Made by a program: the position numbers and the translations under genes | Part shown: positions 17,060 to 24,917 of the stretch, in pieces | How positions within the stretch are numbered: position 1 is the first letter of the stretch | Layout: each line of letters begins with the position of its first letter | Assembly (NCBI GenBank): GCA_051746665.1 | Contig: JBNJFG010000015.1 | Coordinates: 1 to 40,586, forward strand | DNA from: Halanaerobium sp051746665 | GTDB lineage: Bacteria; Bacillota; Halanaerobiia; Halanaerobiales; Halanaerobiaceae | DNA length: 40,586 bases | Direction of reading: 5' to 3' | Notes under the pieces: model-generated | Database searches by the model: none | What the model was told of the DNA's origin: nothing | Seen by the model: only the letters and a program-made list of their open reading frames with translations

Positions 17060-18019
17060 TTAGCGATGTATTTCTTCTTTTTTGCCCTGATAAAATTCAA
17101 CTTGTTCCCAGGTGGGAAGTCCTTCTATATCTCCTTTGACTGTGATACATAAAGCCCCAACTAAGTTGGCTAGTTCAACTGCTTTTCTAATCGATAGCTT
17201 TCTTAATAATCCACTAATTAAACCAGCTGCAAAAGCATCCCCTGCTCCGATTAAATCCACAATATTGTCTACGCAATATGGTTCCACATGTTCAATCTGG
17301 TTTCCTTGATAATATAAAGCACCTTCTGCACCAATTTTAAGTACAATTAGAGAACCGGGCTCCATCATCTCGTAAAAGCCTTTTATAATTTCTTCTGGTT
17401 CAGAAAGCCCGAGTAAGATTTCTCCTTCTTCAATTCCAGGCAGCAATACATTTACCTGAGGAATTATTTTTAATATTACTTTTCTCATTTCTTCAATTGA
17501 ATCCCAGAGTTTAAGCCTTAAATTGGGATCAAAAGAAATTTTTAAATTGCTTTCCCTCGCTACCCGCAAAGCTTCCAAAAAAGCAGTCTGAGCACTCTGA
17601 CTCAAAGCAGGTGTAATTCCAGTTAAATGAAGATGCTTAGCATTTTTAATATAAGCTTCATCTATATCTTCTTTAGCCAGATAGCTGGCAGCAGAATTAT
17701 CACGATAATAAAAAACTTTTGGTTCTTTGGTTGTGTGCATTTCTTTAATTAATAATCCAGTTCTATGCTGCTCATCTCTTTTGACCTGCGAAACATCTAC
17801 TCCTTCACCACGGACAAAAAACTCTACATAATCACCAAGCGGATCTTTCCCCAGTTTGCTGATCCAGCCTGAATTAAAGCCAAGCCTTTTAACTCCAATC
17901 GCAACATTAGATTCCGCTCCTGCTATATACTTAGAAAAATTGTTTAAATATTTTAATGAGCCTACTTCAGTTGGTGCCATCGCTGCCATTGTTTCTCCAA
18001 TAGTAACAAGATCTATCAT
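17060..18019 (-). CDS. kdgK: 2-keto-3-deoxygluconate kinase, PfkB family (copy 1)
   Basis: 319 aa. Ribokinase fold with the substrate region GAESNVAIGVKRLG near 34 and the anion-hole/catalytic motif DLIGAGDAFAAGL near 254, whose Asp is the base. Best read as KDG kinase, phosphorylating 2-keto-3-deoxygluconate to KDPG for the adjacent aldolase; a different sugar acid is possible. AGGAGGGG precedes the ATG. It follows another PfkB kinase gene, but a strong terminator (18066-18094) lies between them, so it may be expressed only by read-through or from an internal promoter. Confidence 0.8.
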   Translation of the reverse strand: MIDLVTIGETMAAMAPTEVGSLKYLNNFSKYIAGAESNVAIGVKRLGFNSGWISKLGKDPLGDYVEFFVRGEGVDVSQVKRDEQHRTGLLIKEMHTTKEPKVFYYRDNSAASYLAKEDIDEAYIKNAKHLHLTGITPALSQSAQTAFLEALRVARESNLKISFDPNLRLKLWDSIEEMRKVILKIIPQVNVLLPGIEEGEILLGLSEPEEIIKGFYEMMEPGSLIVLKIGAEGALYYQGNQIEHVEPYCVDNIVDLIGAGDAFAAGLISGLLRKLSIRKAVELANLVGALCITVKGDIEGLPTWEQVEFYQGKKEEIHR

Positions 18020-18065
18020 CTATAACCCCTCCTAAAATAAAAATTTGCCATCAATGCTAAAATTG

Positions 18066-18094
18066 AAAAAAGGCCACAGCCTGAAGCTGCAGCC
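18066..18094 (-). terminator. rho-independent terminator between the two KDG kinase genes
   Basis: Nine-bp stem with two G-U pairs (18072-18080 with 18086-18094), 5-nt loop, followed by six T residues on the minus strand. It is 28 bases past the stop of the upstream kinase gene. Confidence 0.85.
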
Positions 18095-18121
18095 CTCTCT
18101 TGAAATAAAATTCTTAACTAT

Positions 18122-19144
18122 TTATCTCTTAACTCTTCCGGAAGCATTTCCACCAGCTAGAGTTTCTACTTCTTTAACACTTACATGGTTAAAGTCACCG
18201 GGGATTGACTGCTTTAAAGCAGAAGCAGCAGCACCAAACTCAGCAGCTTCTTGAAGACCTTTACCGGTTACTAGAGAATAAATTAAGCCACCAGCGAAAG
18301 AATCTCCTCCACCAACACGATCAATAATTGTGATCTCATATTTAGTTGACTGAACAAAGTTCTCTCCATCAAAAAGAATAACTAACCAGCCATTATTAGA
18401 AGCACTGTGGCTGATTCTTAAGTGACTTCCTACTAATTCTAGATCAAAGCGATCAATTAACTGCTTGGCAACATCTTTGTAACCTTCAACATTTAAATCT
18501 CCACTGTTGATGTCAGAACCACTCTTAATATCAAATACCATTTCGGCATCTTCTTCATTAGCAATTACAACATCAGTATATTCCATTAAACCTTCCATTA
18601 CCTGGCCGGCTCTTTCTTTACTCCAGAGCTTAGCGCGGAAGTTTAAGTCACAGCTTACTTTTACTCCGTACTTTTTAGCAGCTTTAACAGCTTCTAAAGT
18701 AACATCTGACATCTGCTCACTTAAAGCAGGAGTGATTCCAGTATAGTGGAACCAGTCTACATCAGCAAAAATATCTTCCCAGTCAAAATCTGCACTTTCA
18801 GCTTCAGCAATCGCAGAATAGGCTCTATCATAAACTACATTGGATGGTCGCTGACTTGCACCATTTTCACAGTAATAGATTCCTAAACGGTCTCCACCAC
18901 GAGCAATATAATCAGTATCCACACCAAAACGACGAAGCTCATTTAAAGCAGCCTGACCGAGTGGGTTATCAGGTAACTTAGTCACAAAACGGGCATCCAG
19001 ACCATAATTAGCTAAAGATACAGCAGTATTTGCCTCTCCTCCACCATAAATAACATTAAAAGTGTCAGCCTGAATAAAACGCTCATGAGCAGGTGGGGTC
19101 AAACGCAGCATAATCTCTCCAAATGTAACAACTTTCTTAGACAT
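18122..19144 (-). CDS. kdgK: 2-keto-3-deoxygluconate kinase, PfkB family (copy 2)
   Basis: 340 aa. Starts FGEIMLRLTPP, typical of KdgK, with the substrate motif GGGEANTAVSLANYG near 34, FHYTGITPALS near 131 (also HLTGITPALS in copy 1) and the catalytic motif VGGGDSFAGGL near 291. It would feed KDPG to the aldolase encoded upstream. It is about 20 residues longer than copy 1, with an insertion before the ATP site (SHLRISHSASNNG). Its GC content and codon choice look richer than its neighbours, as in a highly expressed gene. ACAGGAGG precedes the ATG. It is downstream of eda, separated by a large structured element. Confidence 0.87.
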   Translation of the reverse strand: MSKKVVTFGEIMLRLTPPAHERFIQADTFNVIYGGGEANTAVSLANYGLDARFVTKLPDNPLGQAALNELRRFGVDTDYIARGGDRLGIYYCENGASQRPSNVVYDRAYSAIAEAESADFDWEDIFADVDWFHYTGITPALSEQMSDVTLEAVKAAKKYGVKVSCDLNFRAKLWSKERAGQVMEGLMEYTDVVIANEEDAEMVFDIKSGSDINSGDLNVEGYKDVAKQLIDRFDLELVGSHLRISHSASNNGWLVILFDGENFVQSTKYEITIIDRVGGGDSFAGGLIYSLVTGKGLQEAAEFGAAASALKQSIPGDFNHVSVKEVETLAGGNASGRVKR

Positions 19145-19215
19145 AATATAAAAACCTCCTGTAAATTTTTATGAATTAGAATTTTTACTAGAATAACTTA
19201 ACATTCGCTACTAAA

Positions 19216-19419
19216 AGAAATGATCTTAAATCTCATAAATTAAGAACTTTATCTAGAATAACTTAATGAAGATTTCTAATAAATCAGGCTGAAGGGCAGG
19301 ACGCCCTGAACTGACCGTGCCACAGGATGTGGCAATCGGGAAGTGGGCCTGATTGATTAGAAAGATGAATTCTAGTTATTCTTTAAAGTTATTTCTGAAA
19401 TGAGATTTAAGCCATTTCT
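19216..19419. repeat. long nested inverted repeat with two internal hairpins between eda and kdgK
   Basis: Two 65-base arms (19225-19289 and 19347-19411) are imperfect inverted copies. Perfect or near-perfect blocks are CTTAAATCTCAT (12 of 12), AACTTTA, AGAATAACT and a 17-base block ending CAGGC (16 of 17). Seven more bases (AGAAATG) match beyond each outer end. The right arm contains the eda stop codon and last codons. The 57-base centre forms two clean hairpins, 19293-19307 and 19318-19334, whose 5-base loops read AGGAC and AGGAT on plus (GUCCU, AUCCU in the mRNA sense). A copy of CTAGAATAACTTA also occurs at 19188-19200. No transposase or T-run. It could be a MITE-like insertion, an inverted duplication of the eda end, or a structured mRNA element. 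Confidence 0.85.
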
Positions 19420-20057
19420 GCTCTGGCTTCTTTAATCAAACGAATAAATTCTTTAGCAGTTTCAGTTACCTGCTCATAGTCACCAGTTTTAGCACCCTTA
19501 CTTAAAGAACTACCAACACCAACAGCTAAACTACCAGCTTTAATCCAGTCTTTAACATTATCTAAACTAACTCCACCAGTCGGCATTAAAGGCGCATGTG
19601 GTAAAGGTCCTTTAATTGCTTTGATAATTTTAGGGCCAAATAAAGTTGCAGGGAAAATCTTAACAATATCTGCACCATATTTCATAGCCTTAACAACTTC
19701 TGTAACACTCATTGCACCCGGCATTACAGCTTTCTGATAGCGGTTACACATCGCAATTGTTTCTTCATCCAGAGAAGGAGAAACAATATACTCAGCCCCA
19801 GCTAGAATGCAGGCACGAGCAGTTTCTGCATCTAAAACAGATCCTGCACCAATTAAAATTTCATCTTTACTGTATTCATCAGTCAACTGCTTAATTACAT
19901 CAACAGCTCCAGGAACAGTCATTGTAATCTCAATAGCTTCAATACCACCTCTTTTTACAGCTTCAGTAATTTTTAATGCTTTCTCTGCATTTTCTGCTCT
20001 AACAACAGCAACAATACCAGTTTCTTCAACTCTTTTTAAATCTTCAACTTTACTCAT
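19407..20057 (-). CDS. eda: KDPG/KHG aldolase
   Basis: 216 aa, standard length. Class I aldolase splitting KDPG to pyruvate and glyceraldehyde-3-phosphate. Schiff-base Lys133 in VKIFPA, general acid/base Glu43 in AIEITM and the phosphate-binding GGV and GVGSSL turns are present. The residue after ITM is Thr rather than the Arg of E. coli Eda, a variant also found in Thermotoga-type enzymes, so not a defect. AGAGGAGG precedes the ATG. First gene of the eda-kdgK unit; its stop codon lies inside the arm of the long inverted repeat. Confidence 0.93.
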   Translation of the reverse strand: MSKVEDLKRVEETGIVAVVRAENAEKALKITEAVKRGGIEAIEITMTVPGAVDVIKQLTDEYSKDEILIGAGSVLDAETARACILAGAEYIVSPSLDEETIAMCNRYQKAVMPGAMSVTEVVKAMKYGADIVKIFPATLFGPKIIKAIKGPLPHAPLMPTGGVSLDNVKDWIKAGSLAVGVGSSLSKGAKTGDYEQVTETAKEFIRLIKEARAEMA

Positions 20058-20160
20058 TAAATAAGCCTCCTCTAATTTATTTGAATTAAAATCAAGCTTT
20101 ATCTCAATAATTAATATTAAGAAAAACTTAAAAGATATAATAAATGTATATTAACAAATT

Positions 20161-20197
20161 ATTATATTTGTTTCTAATAGTAAAACAGTGTTTTATT
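20161..20197 (-). promoter_or_regulatory. candidate promoter and operator of eda
   Basis: On the minus strand TATAAT lies at 20166-20161. Upstream, 20179-20197 reads AATAAAACACTGTTTTACT, a 15-base near-perfect dyad (TAAAAC-N3-GTTTTA) that would cover the -35 area. It resembles the AATRAAAY...RTTTYATT operator pattern described for KdgR of enterobacteria; whether a KdgR-type protein exists here is unknown. The remainder of the 307-base gap 20058-20364 is AT-rich sequence plus the serS terminator. Confidence 0.45.
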
Positions 20198-20277
20198 TAT
20201 ATCTTATTATTAACTATTCTATACTCATAACAATATTCCTTCTTTTTTTCCTAAAAAATAAAAATTTAATTTTTATA

Positions 20278-20307
20278 ACAAAAAAAGAGCCCATTTAAGA
20301 GCTCTTT
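20278..20307 (-). terminator. rho-independent terminator after serS
   Basis: Seven-bp stem AAAGAGC/GCTCTTT (20284-20290 with 20301-20307), 10-nt loop, followed by a run of T on the minus strand. Confidence 0.85.
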
Positions 20308-20364
20308 CCAAAAAAATTAATCTATATATTTTTAAACAATATAATTGATAATTAAATTTAACTT

Positions 20365-21633
20365 CTATTTAATAATATCAGTTCCCATAAATGGTCTTAG
20401 TACTTCAGGTACTGTCACTGTTCCATCTTCATTCTGGTAGTTTTCTAAAATTGCAGCTAAGGTTCTTCCAATAGCCAAACCAGATCCATTTAAAGTATGA
20501 ACAAATTTTGTGCTTGCATTTGGTTCAGGACGATATCTAATCCCAGCTCTTCTTGCCTGGAAATCTTCAAAATTAGAACAAGAAGAAATTTCTCTATAAG
20601 TATCATATGCAGGCATCCAAACTTCTAAATCATAAGTTTTAGCAGAAGAAAAAGTTAGATCGCCAGTACAAAGACTCACAACTCGATAAGGAAGTCCTAA
20701 TTTCTGCAGAACATCTTCTGCATCAGCTGTTATTTTTTCTAATTCATCATAAGAATCTTCTGGTTTAACAAATTTTACCATTTCCACTTTATTAAACTGA
20801 TGCTGTCTGATAATCCCTCTTGTATCACGTCCGTGTGCTCCTGCTTCAGCTCTAAAACAGGCACTATAAGCAGTTAAATATTCGGGAAGCTGTTCAACAT
20901 CAAGAATTTCATCTCGATAAAGATTAGTTACTGGTACTTCAGCAGTTGGAATTAAATAATAATCTAAACCTTCCAATTTAAACATATCTTTTTTAAATTT
21001 TGGCAGCTGTCCAGTTCCAGTCATACTGTCTGCATTAGCAATAAAAGGTGGGAAGACTTCTTTGTAACCATGTTCATCAGTATGCAGATTAAGCATAAAG
21101 TTGATTAATGCTCTCTCCAGTCTTGCTGCTGCTCCTTTGAGAAAAGTAAAACGAGTCCCTGTTACTTTTCCACCTCTTTCAAAATCTAAAATATCTAAAT
21201 CTTCACCAATATCCCAATGAGCTTTATATTCAAAATCAAATTTTCTGGGTTCACCCCATTTTCTCACTTCTTTATTATCTTCTTCATCTGTACCAACAGG
21301 TACACTTTCATGTGGAATATTGGGAATAGCTAAAAGTAAATCATTTAATTTCTCTTCAACATCAGAAACTTTTTGATCTAATTCTTTGATTCTGTTAGAG
21401 ACATCCTGCATTTCTGAAATTAAATCAGAAGCATCTTCTCCATTTCTTTTTAATTCACCTATTTTATCAGAATTAACATTACGTTTATGTTTTAACTGCT
21501 CTGCTTCATATAAAAGATCACGTCTTTTATCATCCAGTTCTTTAAATTTTTCAATTGGTGATTCCATATCTCTCTTTTTCATAGATTCTTCTACTATTTC
21601 TGGGTTTTCTCGAATAAATCTCATATCTAACAT
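20365..21633 (-). CDS. serS: seryl-tRNA synthetase
   Basis: 422 aa, the normal bacterial length. An N-terminal coiled-coil arm (about 30-100, rich in Lys, Glu and Leu) grips the tRNA-Ser long variable arm. Class II motifs: motif 2 FRAEAGAHGRDTRG near 260 and motif 3 GSGLAIGRTLAAILEN near 385. It charges serine onto tRNA-Ser in the cytoplasm. GAGGGGG precedes the ATG. Expressed alone from a promoter at 21980-22008 through a T-box leader, so transcription should rise when tRNA-Ser is uncharged. Confidence 0.97.
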   Translation of the reverse strand: MLDMRFIRENPEIVEESMKKRDMESPIEKFKELDDKRRDLLYEAEQLKHKRNVNSDKIGELKRNGEDASDLISEMQDVSNRIKELDQKVSDVEEKLNDLLLAIPNIPHESVPVGTDEEDNKEVRKWGEPRKFDFEYKAHWDIGEDLDILDFERGGKVTGTRFTFLKGAAARLERALINFMLNLHTDEHGYKEVFPPFIANADSMTGTGQLPKFKKDMFKLEGLDYYLIPTAEVPVTNLYRDEILDVEQLPEYLTAYSACFRAEAGAHGRDTRGIIRQHQFNKVEMVKFVKPEDSYDELEKITADAEDVLQKLGLPYRVVSLCTGDLTFSSAKTYDLEVWMPAYDTYREISSCSNFEDFQARRAGIRYRPEPNASTKFVHTLNGSGLAIGRTLAAILENYQNEDGTVTVPEVLRPFMGTDIIK

Positions 21634-21722
21634 TTTATAATTCCCCCTCTTAAAATTATGGTAACTTAAAATTAAGTATAAACTTTATAAATTTAATTTA
21701 AAATATAAATTAGCTTAAAAAC

Positions 21723-21972
21723 AAAAAAACTCCTCCCTAAAAAGGGACGAGATATCTCGTGGTGCCACCCTAATGACAGCTATTGCTGCCGCTTAAATAG
21801 TTTTAACGGCCTCCACCGGTTTAGCTTAATCAAAATATATTTTCAGCTTCACAGCTCCAGACTGGATTTGAAAATCAACTGGCTGATTTTCAGCAACCAT
21901 CAGCTCTCTCATTTCAGTTAATTAATCTACTATTGTCCTTCACAGCTTTTGAATAATTGGCTATTTATTTGT
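21723..21972 (-). ncRNA. T-box leader of serS, serine specifier UCC
   Basis: The antiterminator bulge sequence AGGGTGGCACCACGA is at 21771-21757. The terminator stem (21730-21751, one mismatch) is followed by seven T. In Stem I, AGTA (21931-21928) marks the 5' side of the specifier loop, AGAGAGCTGATGGTTGCTG is the distal AG-bulge/GNTG-type region, and on the 3' side the loop reads CAAATCCA. Aligned to glyQS (GAAAGGCA, codon GGC), the specifier is TCC (21866-21864), a serine codon followed by the usual purine. This agrees with the downstream gene. Confidence 0.93.
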
Positions 21973-21979
21973 TATATTT

Positions 21980-22008
21980 ATTATATTACAGCCTTTTTCT
22001 AAATTCAA
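21980..22008 (-). promoter_or_regulatory. sigma-A promoter of serS
   Basis: On the minus strand TTGAAT (22008-22003), a 17-base spacer and TATAAT (21985-21980). The start would be near 21973, at the 5' end of the T-box leader. It lies just after the alr stop codon. Confidence 0.8.
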
Positions 22009-22015
22009 GTAAAAT

Positions 22016-23143
22016 TTATTCAATATATATTTTTTCTAATCTTTCATTTAAATTACAAACTATCTCATAATTTATAGTTCCACACAACTCTGCTATTTCC
22101 GAAGCGGAGATTTCTTTATTTCCCTGTTTTCCTATCAAAACAACTTCATCGCCAAGCTCAACATTTTTAATATGATCAACACTAACAATAGTCTGACCCA
22201 TACACACCCGACCTCTAATAGGAGCACGCTTACCTCTGATTAAAACTTCTCCCTGATTAGAAAGAAGTCTCGGATATCCATCTTTATAACCAACAGGTAA
22301 AACAGCAACTTTTTCTTTAGCATCAGTTTTATAAGTTGAACCATAACTAATAAATGAATCAGCTGGCAGTTCTCGCAGTTGGGTTATTTCTGTTTTAAAA
22401 GATAAAATTGCTTCTAATAAAACATCTTTATTCAAATCTTTAGATGGTAAGAGCCCATAGAGTATAATCCCCGGTCTAACAAAGTCTAAAGAAGTCTCAG
22501 GTAAATCTATAACAGCCGCACTATTAGCAATATGAATAAGAGGTAAATCAAATCCTTCTCTTTTTAGGGTTTCTAGTAAAGTATTAAATTTCTGCAGCTG
22601 CTGATAAGAAAATTCCTTATCAGCTTCGTCTGCCTGGGCCAGATGAGAAAAAAGACCTTCAACTTTAATAAACTCTAGTTTTTGAATAAATTTAAAAACA
22701 TCAACTATTTCTTTAGGAAAAAATCCGATTCTTCCCATACCGGTATCTATCTTTAGATGTACTTTTATTACTTTATTAAACTCAAAGCCTGCTTTATTTA
22801 ATGCATTAAGAGTTTCAAAACTACCAGCAGTTTGAATTAAATCTCCTTTTATTACATCTTTGATTTGGGATGCTAAAATTTCAGCTAATACTAATATTGG
22901 TTTTTTTATTCCAGCCTCACGTAATTCAACACCTTCATCTGGACTGCCAACACAAAAATATTCTGCTCCTAACTGAGACAATTTTTTAGCAACTTTAATG
23001 GCTCCATGTCCATAAGCATTTGCTTTAACAACTGCAGCAACTTTAGTCTTATCATCAATTCTACTACGAATAAAGTTGTAGTTTTTTTCTAAAGCATTGA
23101 GATCAAGCTCAATCCAGGTCGGCCTTTTTAACTGCAGTTTCAT
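22016..23143 (-). CDS. alr: alanine racemase (PLP)
   Basis: 375 aa. Converts L- to D-alanine for peptidoglycan. PLP Lys40 lies in VVKANAYGHG and the second catalytic Tyr in ISYGSTYKTD near 266. I use the ATG ending at 23143: GGAGGT lies seven bases before it, while the in-frame ATG 15 bases upstream is inside that site. It follows alanine dehydrogenase by 84 bases, which links alanine synthesis and D-alanine supply. No convincing terminator lies between them. Confidence 0.95.
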   Translation of the reverse strand: MKLQLKRPTWIELDLNALEKNYNFIRSRIDDKTKVAAVVKANAYGHGAIKVAKKLSQLGAEYFCVGSPDEGVELREAGIKKPILVLAEILASQIKDVIKGDLIQTAGSFETLNALNKAGFEFNKVIKVHLKIDTGMGRIGFFPKEIVDVFKFIQKLEFIKVEGLFSHLAQADEADKEFSYQQLQKFNTLLETLKREGFDLPLIHIANSAAVIDLPETSLDFVRPGIILYGLLPSKDLNKDVLLEAILSFKTEITQLRELPADSFISYGSTYKTDAKEKVAVLPVGYKDGYPRLLSNQGEVLIRGKRAPIRGRVCMGQTIVSVDHIKNVELGDEVVLIGKQGNKEISASEIAELCGTINYEIVCNLNERLEKIYIE

Positions 23144-23227
23144 CTTTTTTACCTCCATTTTCTATATAGTACTGTAAAATCTAATTATATATTATTCTTT
23201 AAATACAGCTAATTAGAATTTAATAAA

Positions 23228-24352
23228 TTAATTCCATTCACTTAATAATTTATCTAAATCTTTATAATCTTGATTAAAAGTTTCAGCAACTGCCTGACAA
23301 ATTATTTCTCCCTGATAAATATTCAAACCTAAAGCAAGAGAATAATCATTTAACATCGCCTTTTTATAACCCTGAGAAGCTAATTTCTTAATATAAGGAA
23401 GAGTAGCATTAGTTAAAGCAAAAGTTGAAGTTCTAGCTACTGCTCCCGGCATATTTGCCACAGAATAATGAATTACTCCAAATTTAGTAAATACCGGATT
23501 ATCATGAGTAGTTGGATAAGTTCCTTCTATACATCCACCTTGATCAATTGCAACATCAACTATTACAGAACCTGCTTTCATTGTTTTTATCATTTCTTCT
23601 GTAACAAGATTTGGCGCTTTAGCTCCGGGAATCAAAACTGCTCCTACAACTAAATCAGCATCTTTAACTTCTTCTGCTACATGAGTTGGATTGGACATTA
23701 TTGTTCTGATGCTGCTTTGAAAAACATCATCTATATAACGCATTGTAGACTGCTTAATATCCATAATTGTTACTTCTGCACCCATCCCAAAAGCTACTTT
23801 TGCTGCATTACGACCAACTATACCACCACCAACAACCACAACTTTTGCTGGCTTAACCCCTGGCACTCCACCTAATAAAACACCACTACCACCTTTTGGT
23901 TTTTCAAGATAAGCAGCAGCAACCTGAACAGAAAGTCTACCAGCAACTTCACTCATTGGTGTTAAAAGAGGTAATTCACCATCTTCATCTTGAACAGTTT
24001 CATAAGCAAATGCAGTTATCTTTTTTTTCTTTAAAAATTCCATTAATTCTTGCTCTGCAGCTAAATGAAGATAAGTGAAAAGAATCTGACCTGCCCTGAA
24101 AAATTCATATTCTGCTTTTAAAGGTTCTTTAACTTTAATGATCATTTCTGCCCTATCAAATAACTCTTTTTTATCAGCCACTATTTCTGCACCAAATTTT
24201 TGATATTCCTTATCAGCAATTCCACTACCCTGACCGGCATCCTTTTCAATTAAGACTGTATGTCCAGCTTTTTTTAAAACTTCTGCTCCAGCAGCAGTTA
24301 AAGCTACTCTGTCTTCATTATTTTTTATCTCTTTTGGTACAGCAATTATCAT
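23228..24352 (-). CDS. ald: alanine dehydrogenase
   Basis: 374 aa, standard. NAD-dependent interconversion of alanine with pyruvate and ammonia. Conserved catalytic residues: Arg15 (EDRVALT), Lys75 (IIKVKEP), His96 (TYLHLAAE) and the Asp in VDVAIDQGG. The Rossmann motif is VVGGGIVGRNAAKVA near 172. I start at the ATG ending at 24352, which lies seven bases after GAGGGAGC; the in-frame ATG 18 bases upstream precedes that site. In a fermenter this can make alanine as an electron sink or assimilate ammonium. Confidence 0.95.
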   Translation of the reverse strand: MIIAVPKEIKNNEDRVALTAAGAEVLKKAGHTVLIEKDAGQGSGIADKEYQKFGAEIVADKKELFDRAEMIIKVKEPLKAEYEFFRAGQILFTYLHLAAEQELMEFLKKKKITAFAYETVQDEDGELPLLTPMSEVAGRLSVQVAAAYLEKPKGGSGVLLGGVPGVKPAKVVVVGGGIVGRNAAKVAFGMGAEVTIMDIKQSTMRYIDDVFQSSIRTIMSNPTHVAEEVKDADLVVGAVLIPGAKAPNLVTEEMIKTMKAGSVIVDVAIDQGGCIEGTYPTTHDNPVFTKFGVIHYSVANMPGAVARTSTFALTNATLPYIKKLASQGYKKAMLNDYSLALGLNIYQGEIICQAVAETFNQDYKDLDKLLSEWN

Positions 24353-24440
24353 TAAAATCAGCTCCCTCATAATTTTTAATATTATATACTAATAATATCA
24401 GATATAATAAGCTATTAAAAGATTTTTTTAAGACTTGTTT

Positions 24441-24470
24441 TTGACATATGTTATTAACTAATGCTATAAT
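24441..24470 (+). promoter_or_regulatory. sigma-A promoter of the NifX-like gene
   Basis: TTGACA (24441-24446), 18-base spacer, TATAAT (24465-24470) on the plus strand, giving a start near 24477 and a short leader of about 20 bases. Confidence 0.8.
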
Positions 24471-24497
24471 TTTTATTAGTTCCTTAATTTAAATAAA

Positions 24498-24905
24498 TTG
24501 AAAGAGAGTGATACTATGAAATTAAAAGTTGCTTTAGCTACTAACGATGGGAAAAAATTTATTGATGAACATTTTGGAGAAGCTGATAAATATTACATCT
24601 ATGAATTTGATACTTACAATTATAAATACCTTAAATCAATAGAAAATAATTCTATTGAAGATATAAAACATGCAGCTCCTAAAAAAGCAAAAAGTATTAT
24701 TAAAATATTAAAAAAAGAAGGAGTTCAGGTTGTTTGTAATTTAGCTTTTGGCGCTAATATTAATCGAGTAAAAAAGAAATTAGTTCCTGTGATCACTTCG
24801 AAAGTTTATTTAAATGATGGACTAGAAGAACTAATAGCAAATTATAATCAGATCATCCAGCTCTTGAATGCTGGAGAGAAAAGAGAGTACTTAAATCTAA
24901 AATAG
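24498..24905 (+). CDS. dinitrogenase iron-molybdenum cofactor (NifX/NifB C-terminal) domain protein
   Basis: 135 aa. The start MKLKVALATNDGKKFIDEHFGEADKYYIYEFD is the typical first strand and His loop of the NifX/NafY/MTH1175 family, which holds Fe-S or Fe-Mo clusters; VVCNLAFGANINRVKKKLVPVI is the second half. Many anaerobes carry such single-domain proteins without nitrogenase, and no nif gene is in this window, so a general metal-cluster role is as likely. One of only two plus-strand genes. AAAGAGAGTG precedes the ATG. Its stop overlaps the end of the convergent ABC ATPase gene within a palindrome. Confidence 0.8.
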   Translation: MKESDTMKLKVALATNDGKKFIDEHFGEADKYYIYEFDTYNYKYLKSIENNSIEDIKHAAPKKAKSIIKILKKEGVQVVCNLAFGANINRVKKKLVPVITSKVYLNDGLEELIANYNQIIQLLNAGEKREYLNLK

Positions 24906-24917
24906 ATTAAGTACTCT
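24884..24917. terminator. palindrome spanning both convergent stop codons, possible bidirectional terminator
   Basis: Arms 24884-24899 and 24903-24917 pair with one bulged A and a 3-nt loop. It encodes the last residues of both the NifX-like protein (plus) and the ABC ATPase (minus), which both end in Leu-Asn-Leu plus one residue. T-tracts on either side are weak, so termination efficiency is uncertain. Confidence 0.6.

Noticed and set aside
19293..19334. CsrA-binding sponge RNA on the plus strand (AGGA loops)
   Set aside because: The loops fit the A-N-GGA idea, but I see no plus-strand promoter or terminator around them, so I keep this only as an alternative within the inverted repeat finding.
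19920..19935. Missing Arg after the catalytic Glu in KDPG aldolase
   Set aside because: The Thr variant is also found in functional Thermotoga-type aldolases and all other catalytic residues are present, so it is not evidence of a defect.
24371..24420. Promoter for ald on the minus strand
   Set aside because: Several TATAAT-like strings occur but none has a credible -35 at 16-18 bases.
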